This document shows positions 9,730 to 22,395 of a stretch of DNA of 64,000 nucleotides, piece by piece (within the stretch, counting starts at the first letter, position 1; every line of letters begins with the position of its first letter). The notes under the pieces are model-generated. The model worked only from the letters and a program-made list of their open reading frames with translations. It searched no databases and was not told the origin of the DNA. This DNA is from Gymnopus androsaceus JB14. Its lineage: Eukaryota > Basidiomycota > Agaricomycetes > Agaricales > Omphalotaceae. The position numbers and the translations under genes were made by a program. The stretch is taken from positions 186,001 through 250,000 of the forward strand of contig ML769419.1 in the NCBI GenBank assembly GCA_009733575.1. The letters run 5' to 3'.

Positions 9730-12665
9730 TCATTGAATCCGTTTCCCGTGAATTTTAGTAGCACCGACCACTATCTATGCATTACTGGCCGTTATACTAT
9801 ATAGCTAAGGGAGCAGGGGGAATCTCGTGAATCTCCGTTATACTTATGTCTACTTACCACTATATACCCAGGGAAGGAAGAGAAAGAGACCAAGAAATAC
9901 ATGTACAATAGACGAATACATTCGTAGCAGCTAAATGTGTCAGACCTTTGCAGACTCGGAACTGTTGTCGTTCCATAACTTAAATTCACTGTGACCGCTA
10001 AATCGCATTGAAATAGAGAGATAGAGAGATAGACTAAATGCAGAACTGCATTTGGTTTTCGTGTCGCGGATAGTGTGAAATTCACTCCATAAAAGCATGA
10101 TTTTTGAATCATCACTCTGGGTGTCAACGCGATCAAAGACTGTGCTCGGTACAGTGATGAAGCCAACCCACTCAACAAACTGAGGGCACTAGTAGTCGAA
10201 GGTATTTACGTAGTCAATGTAGCGCATCAGGAAAACCTTTATATGCAAAAAGTGTATAAAATGTTTGAAATTGAGCAAAAGTTGGCAAAAATGACTCGAT
10301 TATGCAGATTATTCAAAGATTTGTTGAGTTGACAAGTCCCTTGATAAAAACTGCAAGATGTTCACATTTTATTCAGTTTTATGCGGTAGTATTCACTCAA
10401 ATGAATGATGCTTAAAACTAGTAATTGCGTGCCAATAAACTCATGAAGCAATATTAATGACAGAAAGGCAGAAATATTATTATATTGAGCATAATTAATA
10501 ACGAATACAGGAATACATTCTACTATATGCTGACAGTAGCGACAACTGGTTATAATAACATTGCTGAGGGTGAATATAATAGCTAAATGAATGTAGTAAT
10601 AAGAAGCGGGTCAAGAACAAGTCAACATTACAAGCCCAATAGAGTGACAGCTCAGAAAAGCGATATGCATACATGAATGGGAAACAGGAAAAACGGGAAA
10701 CAAGATGCGTGAACGTAAAAAAGAAATAACTACCAGAGCCTACCACATAAGTCCCAGTACACTATAACAATGCAGTCAACATATACATATTGATGAATGC
10801 CGACGTCTTGATGAAAGACAGATTCAATCATACTGCTCTGGAGGACGCTGCTACAACTAGCACTCCAAACCGAATCGATACATGGTTCAATTCATCAGAA
10901 ATGACAAGGCAACCCCTGGAGACCAAGGCGGGAATGAAAGTAGCGTTGGTCGCAAAACTTATTGAAGCAATCAATGTGGATTCCGCACCGACAAAGGTCG
11001 AAAATGTGATTGTGGAATTTGTTGTCCAAAACTCCAACTGGATGAAAGCATCAACCTTGTCTTCGGCAAAGACAAAAATGCAAAGCACCTTGAAGAGCCA
11101 GTCAGCCTGAGAAGGATTGCATAGGTAAGAGTGTTGTCCAACTTCAAGAGTTCCAGAAAGTATGCTATAAGTGATGTAAATGAGACCGAAGTGCTGGCAA
11201 GATGACTCGGACCTACCATCAGTTTAAAGAGAAAAACCAAGAACATAGTATTCAGCTGTGGCATTAAAAACAGAAGCATCAGTATTTAACAAAGCAGGGA
11301 TAAATATTGAAGAGCATACCAGCAGCCGGCGATCTAGGCAATATTTTTCACTTCCACCATTGAGCCGTTCACATCCAACAACTAAGAGCCATGAATTCAC
11401 GTCGAAACCCAGCAAGCATGTGAGATAACCAAGTACAAGTATCATGAAGTGTGAGAGGGATGGGGGTCCGCTATTGAGGCAAGGAAAGAAAAAGGGAGAT
11501 GATAGTTGAGGGAAGAAAGATGATCAACAACAAAATTCAACTTGACAGTATGGCAACGTGATGTGATGACATTGATTTAGGGCAGGTCCTGGCTTCTAGC
11601 CAGAATGACATGACATCCTCAATTGATTTAATTTGATGCATGCCACTTGTCACTCAATTATGATATCCTGCTGACTTCTGACTTAAGCCTGCTGACTCGG
11701 AGGGTCTAAGACCAACTTGCTCAAAGTGGGCATAATTATGCATAATTATGCAAATTTCACCAACTCAGAGCAACTTAAGTCGTTGTGTTAATGTTGAATC
11801 TCTTGACATGTAAGCTAGTGACTTGGCAATGACCTCTTTGCCTCTCAAGGTTCCTCTGACTGGTAGCTCATTTCCTAACAAAGGTTTGCAAATGTAGAAA
11901 TTTGCATAAGAAATGCTCTGAATTTGCGCTGAATGCATAAAATTGCATAATTTATGCTCCATTTGTCTTATATATGCTATTTGTTACAAAATGTACGAAT
12001 TTATGCAAAGTTATCATAATTTTGCATATTAAGCTTTTCCTGATGCGGTCATCACGGAGCAAGAGATCCGCGGAACTTCGAGGAAGAGTTAGATATTCCT
12101 TATCTCACTCATGAAAGTTGACCTTCTCATACGACTTCTGGACAGAGCACCCTTATGCACTGCAAATTGCAATATATCTAATCCGAAGGATTTTTCTGAG
12201 CTATAGAGCCCTGTCCCTGTAGTACAAGCAAAGGATTTGGACACAAGACGCTCGCGACATCATCGTGAGTCGTTGTTCTCAACTTCAACCCTCCGTTTCT
12301 CTGTGCTCTAACCAACGATCTTAGCTGTCTCTGTCAACTACTTCATCATGAAGTCTTGTCTCTTAACCTCGCCGATTTTCCTAGCAACTTTGACTGACAT
12401 GCATCCAGGCTGGCGTGACTAAAGGATTCAACAAGAACCAGCCCCGGAGAACTCTCGACAAACGATTCGGGGCCCACATCCTTATTGTCTCTACTCAAGA
12501 AATTATAAGGAGCAACTTCAGATAATGCAACTTTAGATAAATAGAAATTATGGTGCTAACGCCATTGCTCATTCTTCCTCTGCCTCCAACTCAATCAATG
12601 ATCATATAAGGATCTTAAAGGTACGTTGCAGTATATGCATTCTGTAGCCACACTAAGATGGCTTC
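9730..12665. other. AT-rich interval without a convincing gene
   Basis: Only short ORFs are present; a 106-codon frame at 10790-11110 lacks any recognisable domain and overlaps an equally long antisense frame. The part 11730-12030 is full of GCATAATTATGCA-like near-palindromes (for example around 11733, 11930 and 12010), a motif that also marks the KDZ-type ends further right. A (GA)n-type run lies at 10011-10031. Confidence 0.4.
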
Positions 12666-12674
12666 TTTCAGAGA

Positions 12675-13283
12675 GGATAATTCTATTGAACAACCCCATT
12701 GGTGTCAGACAACCTCAAACAACCCCTACTGATTTCCGTCATGCCGGCTGTCCTCTGAATGCGTGTGTTCATCGGGACTTGGTATCATTTCTTCCATGTC
12801 AATATCCTTTGTCCAAAGCTCCAGTCTGCTCAACACAATTCTCATTCCACTGTTGGATTCCTGAAACAAGGATTTTTAGGGTTCAACATGTCCAGTGCAT
12901 GTGACTGATGTGTCATATTTGAGTTGCGCACTGATGCAGCATGTTATTTTGCCACTGATACACAGGTGTGCAACTTGCCTTCATATCCAAAATCCAATTG
13001 TGCTTGCAGTGACGACACAAATAGTACAACCTACAAAGTACCTACTACATAAATAGGCTGTGGATATCCAGTATGTGTTTACTTGAAGGCAACCCAACAT
13101 GATACAGCTGCAGCCATAGTAAGAAAGGGGAAGTGCTTGTATAAGAGTAAAGTCCAAAGTGGAAACACTTGTATTGCAAGTGACCTTAGTGTAACCCGCT
13201 GGGACTCTGGTGTGATGTCTGGATTCTTGAAGGTTGTTACTTGCAAACAACCCCTCCAACAGGGTTGTTCAGAAGAATAATCC
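12675..13283. mobile_element. Non-autonomous MULE-like element 1
   Basis: The element is 609 bp and is flanked by a perfect 9-bp direct repeat, tttcagaga, at 12666-12674 and 13284-13292. Its ends are inverted: left GGATAATTCTATTGAACAAC, right (reverse complement) GGATTATTCTTCTGAACAAC. A 9-bp duplication is the hallmark of Mutator-like elements. No transposase frame is present inside, so it needs a helper. It shares its end sequence with the element at 14840-15803. Confidence 0.8.
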
Positions 13284-13292
13284 TTTCAGAGA

Positions 13293-14830
13293 AGCTATTG
13301 GTTACTGAAGCTCAGGAACTGGAGTACTGGAGTCCAACGCTCAAGGTATTGTCAATGTTCCTGATGATTCAGTTGAACATCTGGCGCATGTAAAGAAGCA
13401 TTCCAAGTCATATAAACCCCGCCTTAATTTGACATGAAAATCTCTCAGTTTTATCGTCATAGATCAATGAGAATTTCACTCGAAAATGAGGTGAATGAGG
13501 TGCCACAGTGAAATTTAATCCAGAAATGGTGTCGTTGCAACTAATTCATGCCAGTTTCTAAAAACCAGAATGACTCAGAGAGAGCCACCTTAATTGCATG
13601 AGCTACGAAAATACAAGACATATGAGACATACGTATTTGCCATGTACTAGTTACAATCCCAATCGTCTCCTGCAGCTCCAGGTCGGGACCACGCTGTGCA
13701 TCCATCCATCTATCTATCTATGAGCAGTTGAGCCACCGCCTCTGAATACTTAGGCCCAGAGAAACAGTTGCATATTTTGCTACTCCAGCTGGTATTGCTA
13801 GAACCCTACCTCAGAGAGCCTTATTCAAAACTTAAGTATAAGCTCCAACCTTATCAGAGTTAAAATTTGTTTTTAATGTCTCCTAAAACAGTCCAACTCG
13901 CATTTTTTGCCCAGTTCCAAACAGGTTAGTATGCATATAGATATGGATGAACGTGGTGGTAGACTATACAGTTGTGGTACAATGAATCTGATATTGATCA
14001 CTACTTGCTGCTTGCGTTTTTGCCATCTGGTCTTCCAATATGCTGGGAGTTCAAGTAGAAGCTGTATCAATCAAGTGAAATTGCATCCGAGTCGTCAGAT
14101 GCGGTTTCCACCATAGATTTCCAGTGTGAGTAGCAGGTAGCACTTTAGTGCCAAGGTGAGAGGGTGATTTGAAGTATGTGCTTTTTAAAGGACTATGGGA
14201 AATAAGTAGTGAAATTTGTGAGATTATATAGTAAGTATACTCTATAGGCTGGTGCAGGGGTAGATGGTGAGCTCACTACGCTTTGCTGCCACAGCCAGTA
14301 CCACCAATGGCTACTTAAGCTGCGGCGAAAGAGCCAACCTGAAGTCATTTCGTTTACTTGGTGTAGCAACTAGTCTCCCATAGGCAGACTCAAATATCCA
14401 CAGACGATCTGTTGATGTGTGTATAAAGATGTAGCAAATGCTTTGGAGTTGAACATAGATAAGTAACAATTGGAGCAGAAGGTGCACACACAGACAACTT
14501 GAACTGCAAGCACACCCTTGGCCAGACCAAGGCCAGACCAGCCCTCCCATATCTCCAGCTCAACAAGGAATCAAGTATGCAATTGGTATGCAACTTGTTT
14601 CTTCCTGCACTATATTATTCTATTACTATGGACTACATTGAAAGTCTTGAATATGCTTAGATCTGCACACCTCCGAGGACATTGTCCATAAGGACTATGA
14701 CTACCACCGACAATATGTTCTCAGTGTGGATACCTCCCTCCACATATTGGTGGAATATCCCAGACCTCTCATGACATTTCATTCTTAGAATCCAAATACA
14801 CATCCCTGAAATCACGCTTCCCATTAAAGG
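13293..14830. other. Interval between the two MULE-like elements
   Basis: No gene could be supported. Opposing short ORFs of 65-80 codons are present at 13873-14116 and 14311-14593. A short CATC/TATC microsatellite lies at 13699-13721. Confidence 0.35.
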
Positions 14831-14839
14831 CTCAAAGAG

Positions 14840-15803
14840 GGATAATTCTATTAACCAACCCTGCTGCCCAAACACAATCCCTCATTTTGATGCAAATCAT
14901 AACAACCTGGCCCACAGATTGTTTTCATTGAAGTCGCGAAGCGGCAGAGGTCCAGAGTGATGTGACTGATGACCGGTGAATTGGGCGCTAAACCACTCAA
15001 AATTCATTGTCATTGCGTTGGATAATGAGCAGCTCAACAACTAACCTCAAAATCCTCACAAAAACTACACCATGTAACTTGGACTGCCCATAACTACCGA
15101 TACCACTCAAATTCTGACCATTTTATGATATTTTTCACTGACAATGCCCCCAAAAAACTCGGAGAGCTTGACATTGTGCCTGGCAAAAACAAGGGATTTT
15201 TGGACCAAGGGAAAGAGGTGAATGGGCTTTAGGGTGATAGGATATGCTAGAGAGAAGCTATTTGCAGCAGGTCAGTGAGTGATGTTGTGCTGAAGAGCAG
15301 GAAAAGTTCTGGGTTTCAGGTACGCATGCAGCCTCAATGTCTTGTGGTCCAATCTCACTTTTCATTATCCCTAGGATTACTGCATGATCTTCTATGCCTG
15401 CATGCCTTCCAAGGACATAATTCACCCAAATCTTCCTTCAGCAACATCTACAAGTTTTGGAAATGTAATTGCTGTTGTCGCTCTGTTTCTGAGCTTTCTG
15501 GCTGTTTTTTCTGGGATATAGATACTCTGGGAAATTCTACACTAGACTATGTACATCGGAACATATAAAATTTCCTTAATACATTACTGCTCACCATTTC
15601 TCTCTATGACGACAATTTTTCAGCGTTTTAGCGCCCACCTTCCCGATTTGGGGGTCCATCAGTTTTGGCCGCCAGTGTACTTAATTGCGGGAATCTGTGG
15701 AGGGCTCCGCATATTGCACTAGGGCTGCTCCAGAGGCAACTCATTGAAGGAGGGTTGTAGCAGGGTTGTGTTTGAGCAGCGGGGTTGGTTAATAGAATTA
15801 TCC
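14840..15803. mobile_element. Non-autonomous MULE-like element 2
   Basis: The element is 964 bp and is flanked by a perfect 9-bp repeat, ctcaaagag, at 14831-14839 and 15804-15812. Terminal inverted repeats run about 45 bp with few mismatches and begin GGATAATTCTATTAACCAAC at both ends. The first ~15 bases match element 1, so both belong to one family mobilised by the same transposase. The interior has no long coding frame. Confidence 0.85.
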
Positions 15804-15812
15804 CTCAAAGAG

Positions 15813-16826
15813 CTCCACAATGGGATCGTAAGGCACTTCAAATCTAGCCAATGTCTGTTCAATGGGCCGCTCCAAGAAAAGTTGCTTGATATCCAGATCT
15901 ACCTCAGCTAGAAGAGTGACACCAAAATCCGCTTTCTGCGACGAGCAGCGAAATGGTCAAGCACAGAAATTAGTTTTCGTCGTGAAGGAGACCACACGGA
16001 AATGGGCATCTAATTGTACTCTCGGTGGGGTTACGTCCCTGGGAAGAGTGAGGTTGCAGTATTCGGATATCGGAGATTGTCATATATAAGACGAGACACT
16101 AGTACCACTCGACACAACCGACATCGTGTCTTACATAATCACCGTACTTTCACTCTATTCCTCGTTTTATCCCCTATACTCTTGGCTTCTTCCGTCCACC
16201 GAAATTATACCGCGTAATGCATGTTATCTCGGAAAGCTCAAAACCCACTACAGCCCCACTTTACTTTACGCTTGCGCTTTCAAAACAGATTTGTTGATCA
16301 CGACTTTGCGTTGCCAGCCTTTGCGCTGGTCTCTCATTCTCAATGTGTCTGACACAAATTATCTTTATATGCATAGGGATCAACTCGTATTTAATACAGC
16401 TCAATTGTTGCTTTTCCTGGCTCTAAGTTCAGCTGACTCGGAATAGAGTGCATTCAAAAAAGACCATGACTGTATTATCAGAAGAGAATATCGATGGGTT
16501 TTGAATTGGCTTTTGAAGTAATATTTCGGAAAACGGGGCCACCGGTCAGCTATTACCGCTGCGACATTGCTCACTGAGCCGTAACCCACCAATCATCAAT
16601 ACTGAATTGACGACTAGGAAGTCGGTTCAACTTCCTATTCGCAAATGGAAACGTACTACAAAGCAAGGCAGATCGAAATCATAGTGCCTGCTCTCGCGTT
16701 CGTAGCCTAAACACAATAATCTCTTCACTGCCCAAAGTACTTACGACATTGGATACACACGTTTCACCACTTCGACCTCCATGCTTTCCTTCAAAAAAAT
16801 CATCTCGAGCTACAACTTCGACTTCC
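15813..16826. other. Interval without a supported gene
   Basis: Short ORFs at 15862-16089 and 16126-16446 carry no recognisable domain and lack clear splice partners. No inverted repeats were found. Confidence 0.35.
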
Positions 16827-17383
16827 CTAGAACCCGGGAACTCCCTTATAGTGATTCGTTGCGACACTCATTGCATCAAACTTCGACTTTTTCGAAGTCG
16901 TAGTCGCCCCAACTGAATCATCGCTGTCCAAAAAGGAATGAAAACTGCTTGACAAGCCACTGATGTGGTGGTTCAAGCTGCTTTTAAAAGATGCAGCAGT
17001 CCCGCTATTAGACGATGCCTGAAGAGGGATATTATTCTTGTCGATGCTCTGACGCCTCCAATGTGTTACAAGCATTGCTTACCTTCTCGGGCATTTCGGG
17101 AGTCTTCTCGGAAGGCGTCTTGCCTCCCATGATCTTATTGGCTAGTTCATGCCAACGGCGGGCTTCCAGGTCTGAACTAGGGGGAACATAACGGGCACTT
17201 GTGTATGATGGGACAGAGGAGTGCGGGAGCGGAGATAAGGGATGAGCGCATACGAGCATAAGCACTATATACTTACTCGAAGGAGAATGACGAGGATGGA
17301 ATAGCAGCGGCAGAGGAGTGAGATGCGAAAGAGATGAGGATAGCAAAAGCGACGATGGAGGTACTGGCGGTGAGGCATTTCAT
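16827..17383 (-). CDS. Small secreted protein A
   Basis: Exons 17383-17277, 17197-17083 and 17048-16827 join in frame to 147 residues. Donors are GTAAGT and GTAAGC; acceptors are AAG and CAG. Residues 1-25 form a signal peptide (MKCLTASTSIVAFAILISFA) with a likely cleavage near SAAA. The mature part is hydrophilic, rich in Ser and Lys, with no Cys pattern, and contains DLEARRWHELANKIMGGK. The first intron splits an Asp codon exactly as in the neighbouring paralog B. Upstream sequence is also shared with B. It is a lineage-type secreted protein; the function is unknown. Confidence 0.75.
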
Positions 17384-17650
17384 TGTAAGGACTGGGATGT
17401 GGGAGTCGGAGGAGGATGGAGGAGGATAGATCAGGGTTTGACCAGGATACTAAGAAGGGATATATGGGTGAGCGATGTATTTTGGCATATGCGTGAGTTT
17501 CCTGCAATCCCTACTTGTAACTGCAAGGCCTGCTTGGAAGTTGGAACAGTAGTGAGAGTCGAGACCTGCTCGAAGTCGTAAAAGAAAGGGGGGAAAGAGG
17601 ATAAATTTCAAAGGTGGTCGGTTTATATAATAAGGAGAGATAACGTTTCG
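17384..17650 (-). promoter_or_regulatory. Promoter of secreted protein A, shared with B
   Basis: A TATA-type box (TTATATAAACCG on the minus strand) lies near 17621-17630. Between it and the ATG, the plus-strand runs CCTACTTG and GCAAGGCCTGCTTGGAAGTT match those upstream of gene B with few changes. The distance from TATA to ATG is about 240 bp. Confidence 0.5.
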
Positions 17651-18329
17651 ACCGCGGGGAAGAGATTTGCAATTCGCAGACTACGACACACTCGAGTGCA
17701 ACTCCATTTGAGGCTTTGATTGAAGGTTAATGTATCTTGTGGCATATTTGCTTATAATGAATGTTTCGTATCGCACCGCACGTATCGTATGAGAAAAGCT
17801 AGAACAAGATGGAGGTCGTTGGAAAGCCGGTTAGGCTATTGACCTTGATCCGGCCACCGAATTTCAATTTTACTGGTTTCGTCGCGGCTGACTCAACACC
17901 TGCGACAGACATGGCTTACTGGGACCTCAGGTCTTCGTTGGATGAGCATAGTGAAATTCGATACCCTTCGAGAGGTCATTCCCCTTCATTCCATCCCCAT
18001 CTTAATACATCGATATCTGGGGTACTACCTTTCCCATCTATCTATATCTCAACTCGACTGAAACAGCCCCGGCCGCCGGAATAAACGCCGCGCGAGGAGG
18101 AAAGACATTCAAAGAGCCAAGAAGGCTCACAGTCGAAGTCGGAGCTAGATATCCTTGAGAGTAGACTTGGTATGAGTACCGAAACTAGTGGGGCCTGCCT
18201 CCCTTGATTTGCAGTGGGATAGGATAAACAACGAACAATTGTCATTACAAGTGGGAATGTGCAATTATTGATCGTTGAATAAAACCCCTCAAACTTCGAC
18301 ACCACGTACATCCCTTCCCGTTGCAAACA

Positions 18330-18973
18330 TTATACGCTCTTTTCTGGAACCGAGACCTCAATTTCCCTCCGGAACCGTCTGCCCATTCTAGGAAACAATC
18401 CCTTAGCCTGGGCCAGGGCAATCTTCATCGCGCTCTGATCGTGATCGGTGCGTGTCGGTTTGTTTATTTGTTTGGGCTTCCTCGAAGTCGTACCACTACT
18501 AGTAGTAGCTTTCTGTTTCGGAATGGGAGCACCATCTGAACTGTCGCCATCCCCAAACCCCGCATTCCGATTGAAGCCAGATTGGCTGCCGTTAACAGTG
18601 TTGTTACTTTGAACCTGTGGCGGAGTCTGGATAAGGTTGTTTTTCTTGCTTCCCTGGTCGGATGTATCTGGAGGCTTGTCGGAAGCCGTCTGTGTTTGTG
18701 TTTTTTCGCGGTTTCCCTTCTTCAACTTCTTTACCCACTCGCTAAAACTGCGGGTGTCAACATCCGAATTGCTGGTAAAATGTAACAGAAGACGCGTCAA
18801 TCGGGCTGAGGGGAGAAGTAGAAGCAATGAACAGGTACTCACTCAATGGATGCTGACAACGAGGAGGATGGAGGATTTGTATTTGGAATAGCCATGGCGA
18901 AGGAGTGAAGTGCCAACGAGAGGAAAATCGCAAAGGTTACGATGGAATTAATACTGGTAATCGTGAACTTCAT
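18330..18973 (-). CDS. Small secreted protein B (paralog of A)
   Basis: Exons 18973-18843 and 18771-18330 give 190 residues. The donor is GTGAGT and the acceptor CAG. A signal peptide (MKFTITSINSIVTFAIFLSL) ends near AMA. The intron splits an Asp codon, as in A. The mature chain is basic and polar, rich in Gln, Asn, Thr and Lys. It contains FSEWVKKLKKGNREK and several dibasic KK/RR/KR sites that a Kex2-type protease could cut. The C-terminal region aligns loosely with A (an AM..A....KG..P pattern). There are no cysteine motifs. The function is unknown; secretion is the only supported inference. Confidence 0.75.
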
Positions 18974-19300
18974 TCTGTAGTGCATATGAAGTTTGTCTAG
19001 CCGAGGATAGATTGGCTATAGACGATAGTACTTTTGACAATACTAAGAAAAGAGGAGTGAGTGAGGCGGTTAGGCATTAGCTCGCATACTTGCAGTGATT
19101 ATTATGCTCGTGTTTCGAATGATTAACGATTTTTGAGTAGAGTACTTCTGATAATGGAATCTTGAGTGATCATAAATGCCTGTTCTGGGAATGCCTACTT
19201 GACTGGTGCTCGCAAGACCTGCTTGGACGTTGGAGCAATGGTGAGACGGTAAGGAGAAAGGGGAAAAATTACCCCAACTTCCACAGTTTATAAGGTATGA
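18974..19300 (-). promoter_or_regulatory. Promoter of secreted protein B
   Basis: A TATAAA box on the minus strand lies at 19287-19293. The plus-strand runs CCTACTTG and GCAAGACCTGCTTGGACGTT around 19192-19230 correspond to runs upstream of gene A. Conservation outside coding sequence suggests that the pair duplicated together with its promoter. Confidence 0.5.
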
Positions 19301-21427
19301 ATTAGGAAAACGAAAAAATTTCAATTTGCAATTGCTTTACAGCTCGAGGAGTTGACTCAAGTCACCTTTTGATTAACCTTTATAACCTTTATGACGTGTC
19401 TTTCCGGTGCAAGTGTTGAAGATCGTACTAAGTAATGGCTGGTTTACTGTATAACCGCGACCTTCTAACTTGCTTATATCGCATCTTACGAGTAGAGAAA
19501 ACCCAGTGTAGTGTGGCCCGACTTGCGGCATTGGACACAAGTTCAAGCCAAAAGCGAGGACGAATTTGAAGGATGGACTGCCTTGAGCGCTTGGATCTCC
19601 GTAGATCTCAGGCTAGTGTACAGTCGGCCAAAGTCGAGTGGACCCCAAATCTCTGGTCTCCCTGCCTAGTCCGAAACCCCAAATCAAAAATTTTGTCGTC
19701 TATGTATTCATCGGTATCCTTAAACTTGAAACCTATACAGATCCCGGATTGCGGAACTATCCGAGTCATGAGCTCCAGTTCGAGCGGCGCACATACAACA
19801 ATTGTGGTATATCGGGGAGTCAGAGCGAGAAAGCATAGTTGGATGGATAGCAGAGTAGAGGGTTGACACTTATACTACCCAATTGTGCCAAAACGACCGA
19901 TTTGAACGAGTTACGACGGCACTGAAATCATTGAAATGCACATGAACAAACGAGAAACGCTTCGTCTATATCGGCATGGACATATGGCAATGATTATTAC
20001 GGTTTACTTTACACCTGGGACAGAATCGGAGAGGAGCAGATAGAATGGATGGTAGACCTGTTGCGATTTTTTCTTGTTCGAATAAGTTCGAATCCGGAGT
20101 TACAATCTTCTAGTAGATATTTATCGCGCGCTGAGATTGCAGAAAGAGCAAAGTAGGGTAACGCTGCGATCGTAGAAGCCGCGGAAGGAAAAACCTCCTC
20201 AGCCAGGCGGCATCGCCTGTCGTCAGGAAGCGTTCGGACGCACAGGTTTTATACTTATGGGAGCCAAAGGCTTTACTAGCTCTCTTCGACCGACGCACGG
20301 AAATACCGAAGTTGGTTGCGATGGGGTACAGTTAACAGTAGAAGGTCAAGGTAAGCAGTCAAAGTTGAAGTCGGAGGACCTGAGCAAGGAGGATAATGGG
20401 CAGTTCTCCAAGACTTCCGATGGATGGGCGAGGTTGATTGAAGGTCGAAATGAAAGAAGAGCTGGTCTCGCGCACTGCAGAGGTCAACTCTTTGCTAGAT
20501 GAGCTGGAGCTAGTTTCAACATTAATTCATCATTCCGATATAAAGTGTTTCGTAGCTGGGAGCTTCAAAAGTTCTGAAATCGACGTACGTATCTCTTCAA
20601 CTTCGCTCAAAAACCCTTGCCTTCACTTGAGCATTCTTCATCGATTATTGACATCCCAGTCCTTCCAGAATCCAGTGTTAGTCAGTTATTCCACGGGCAG
20701 AAGCAGCAATATCATTGTATAACTGGCGAGTTTTGAGGGAATCCGATGAAGGCCTAAAGGGCCTCAGCAGCTGAGAGAATCACAATAGTGGCGGTTGAAC
20801 TGTGTTGAACTTGAGGTATGAGCCCCAGTGAAAACCCACACTGAGTTGGTCTGAGAAAATACGGGTCAAACCGAAAGTATCCGAGAATGGAATGGATGAA
20901 ACGGAGTGAGCTGCTGTTATTGCTAAACGTGATACTTTTGACACAGACAAATCGTGGAATTTATGTCCACTCGTAGACGTAGACAGCAATCATATTCTTT
21001 TGCAATCGACTAGGACTTGCGAATCTTGCCGGTGTGGACACGTCATGCATCACGTTAATCGCTTCACGGTTTTCTTTCTTCGCGATGATCTTTATTCTTT
21101 TCTCACTCATTTCAGTTCCAATGAACGTATGCGAAAGCTCCAGCTCACAATCCGGCACAGAATCAGAGCAAGAAAAGAGCCTTCAATGCTCGGTTACAGG
21201 ATAATCAACCCGTTTCGTGCCTGATATCATGACGAAAGTTTAGGGAAAAGGTGCGTGCTAGACTTCTGAAACGATACATAATCTGATTTTGTATTCGATA
21301 TAGTTCTCCACAGCAAAAAGCGGCGAAAAATCTCGAAACTCTCTCAAAAAAGAGGTGCAAGAAAAATCGGAAGATCGACACTACTACTACGACTGCTACG
21401 ACTAGCTATTCTCCCGGCTCTCTGACC
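19301..21427. other. Interval with only short ORFs
   Basis: Plus-strand frames at 19573-19866, 20257-20502 and 20438-20722 are short. The one at 20438 (MKVEMKEELVSRTAEVNSLL) ends at a GTACGT donor and might be an exon, but no continuation was found. Part of 20820-20900 is loosely inverted relative to 22330-22395. Confidence 0.35.
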
Positions 21428-22110
21428 ATGCCTATTGCTTCAACGTCAACACTACAGCATTCCCTTCTGAAATCACCTCAAGTTCAATTCGCAATCTGCC
21501 CGCGCCACTTTATCCAGGACATCTTGCCATTTGAAGACAGTAACTGCGTTGACCTTCACTCTGCGCCATCGCTAACATCATCATCGTCAGCAATTTCATC
21601 TGTCCTCTCATTCAGTCCCTCAAACGGTCCCACCTTCTTCAGCGGCGCTCACCAGTACTGTGAAAGCAAAGCCTGTTCCTAAGAAGCATGATGGTATTAG
21701 AAGCCAACTGTGCAATTACAGGACGGTACGTCTGCGTTACATACTTGTTTCTCCAGTATGCTGACTAGTCCCAGAATCTTATTTGCTGCGGAGTATCTCA
21801 AAACTCACGAAGTCACCACCGCCGAATTCACTGCAATATGGAAGGATGTTCCGAAGACAATGAAAGACGTACGTTTACGCGGTTTTTTGGTTTCGCACTT
21901 AATCTGAATTTCACGCAGATATATGTATGAGACACAAGCGAGAAAATTGAAGAAGGTTCGTAATGTTATCTCGTTGCAATCTTTTCTTTAACTCACAAGT
22001 TACTGTTCAATACAGAACGCGAACAAGACGACTGGGAATCCCGCGAATGGTACCGGTAGCCGTGACAACAGTGTTTCTGGCGGCGCGGGGGCTATGGGAG
22101 ACAGCAGAGA
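21428..22110 (+). CDS. Candidate multi-exon gene, possibly HMG-box-like
   Basis: A 5' frame (21428-21682) is Ser-rich. The next block, about 21760-21870, reads RILFAAEYLKTHEVTTAEFT then AIWKDVPKTMKD and ends at a GTACGT donor. After a CAG acceptor a short exon reads YETQARKLKK up to a GTTCGT donor, and after ATACAG a third reads NANKTTGNPANGTGSRDNS. The W-K and K-R spacing resembles the last two helices of a small HMG-box, but the junction phases do not all agree and the first helix is not clear. Treat both the gene model and the domain as tentative. Confidence 0.3.
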
Positions 22111-22189
22111 GTGGTGAACGGGGCAGAAGGAGGGGCAGGGCAGGGTGGCAGGAGGCGGTTATTAGACCATATCAGACCATACCAGATTC

Positions 22190-22395
22190 ATTCACTTATT
22201 TCCAGATGTTCTCGGATACATATGTACACCATATTAATACATTCGGTATCTACTCAGAAAAGTTCGGACCACTTCAGAAATTGGTGCAGGATCTGAGTAA
22301 ATTTGGCGCGGGTTCCGAAACTTGTTCGGAACTCAGTTTTTCTCAGATGATCTCGGACCATTTCGCTGTAGGTCTTCACTGGGTATGAGCGCCAA
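22190..22395. repeat. Repeat-like segment with recurring CAGAT/TCGGA motifs
   Basis: The segment contains repeated CTCGGA, TTCGGA and CTCAGAT runs and ends TCTTCACTGGGTATGAG. A related stretch in the opposite orientation lies at about 20818-20900 (TTTTCACTGGGGCTCATACC when reversed). It is probably a dispersed non-coding repeat; the boundaries are not defined. Confidence 0.35.

Noticed and set aside
10790..11110. 106-codon plus-strand ORF
   Set aside because: An antisense ORF of similar length exists and neither shows family features; likely chance.
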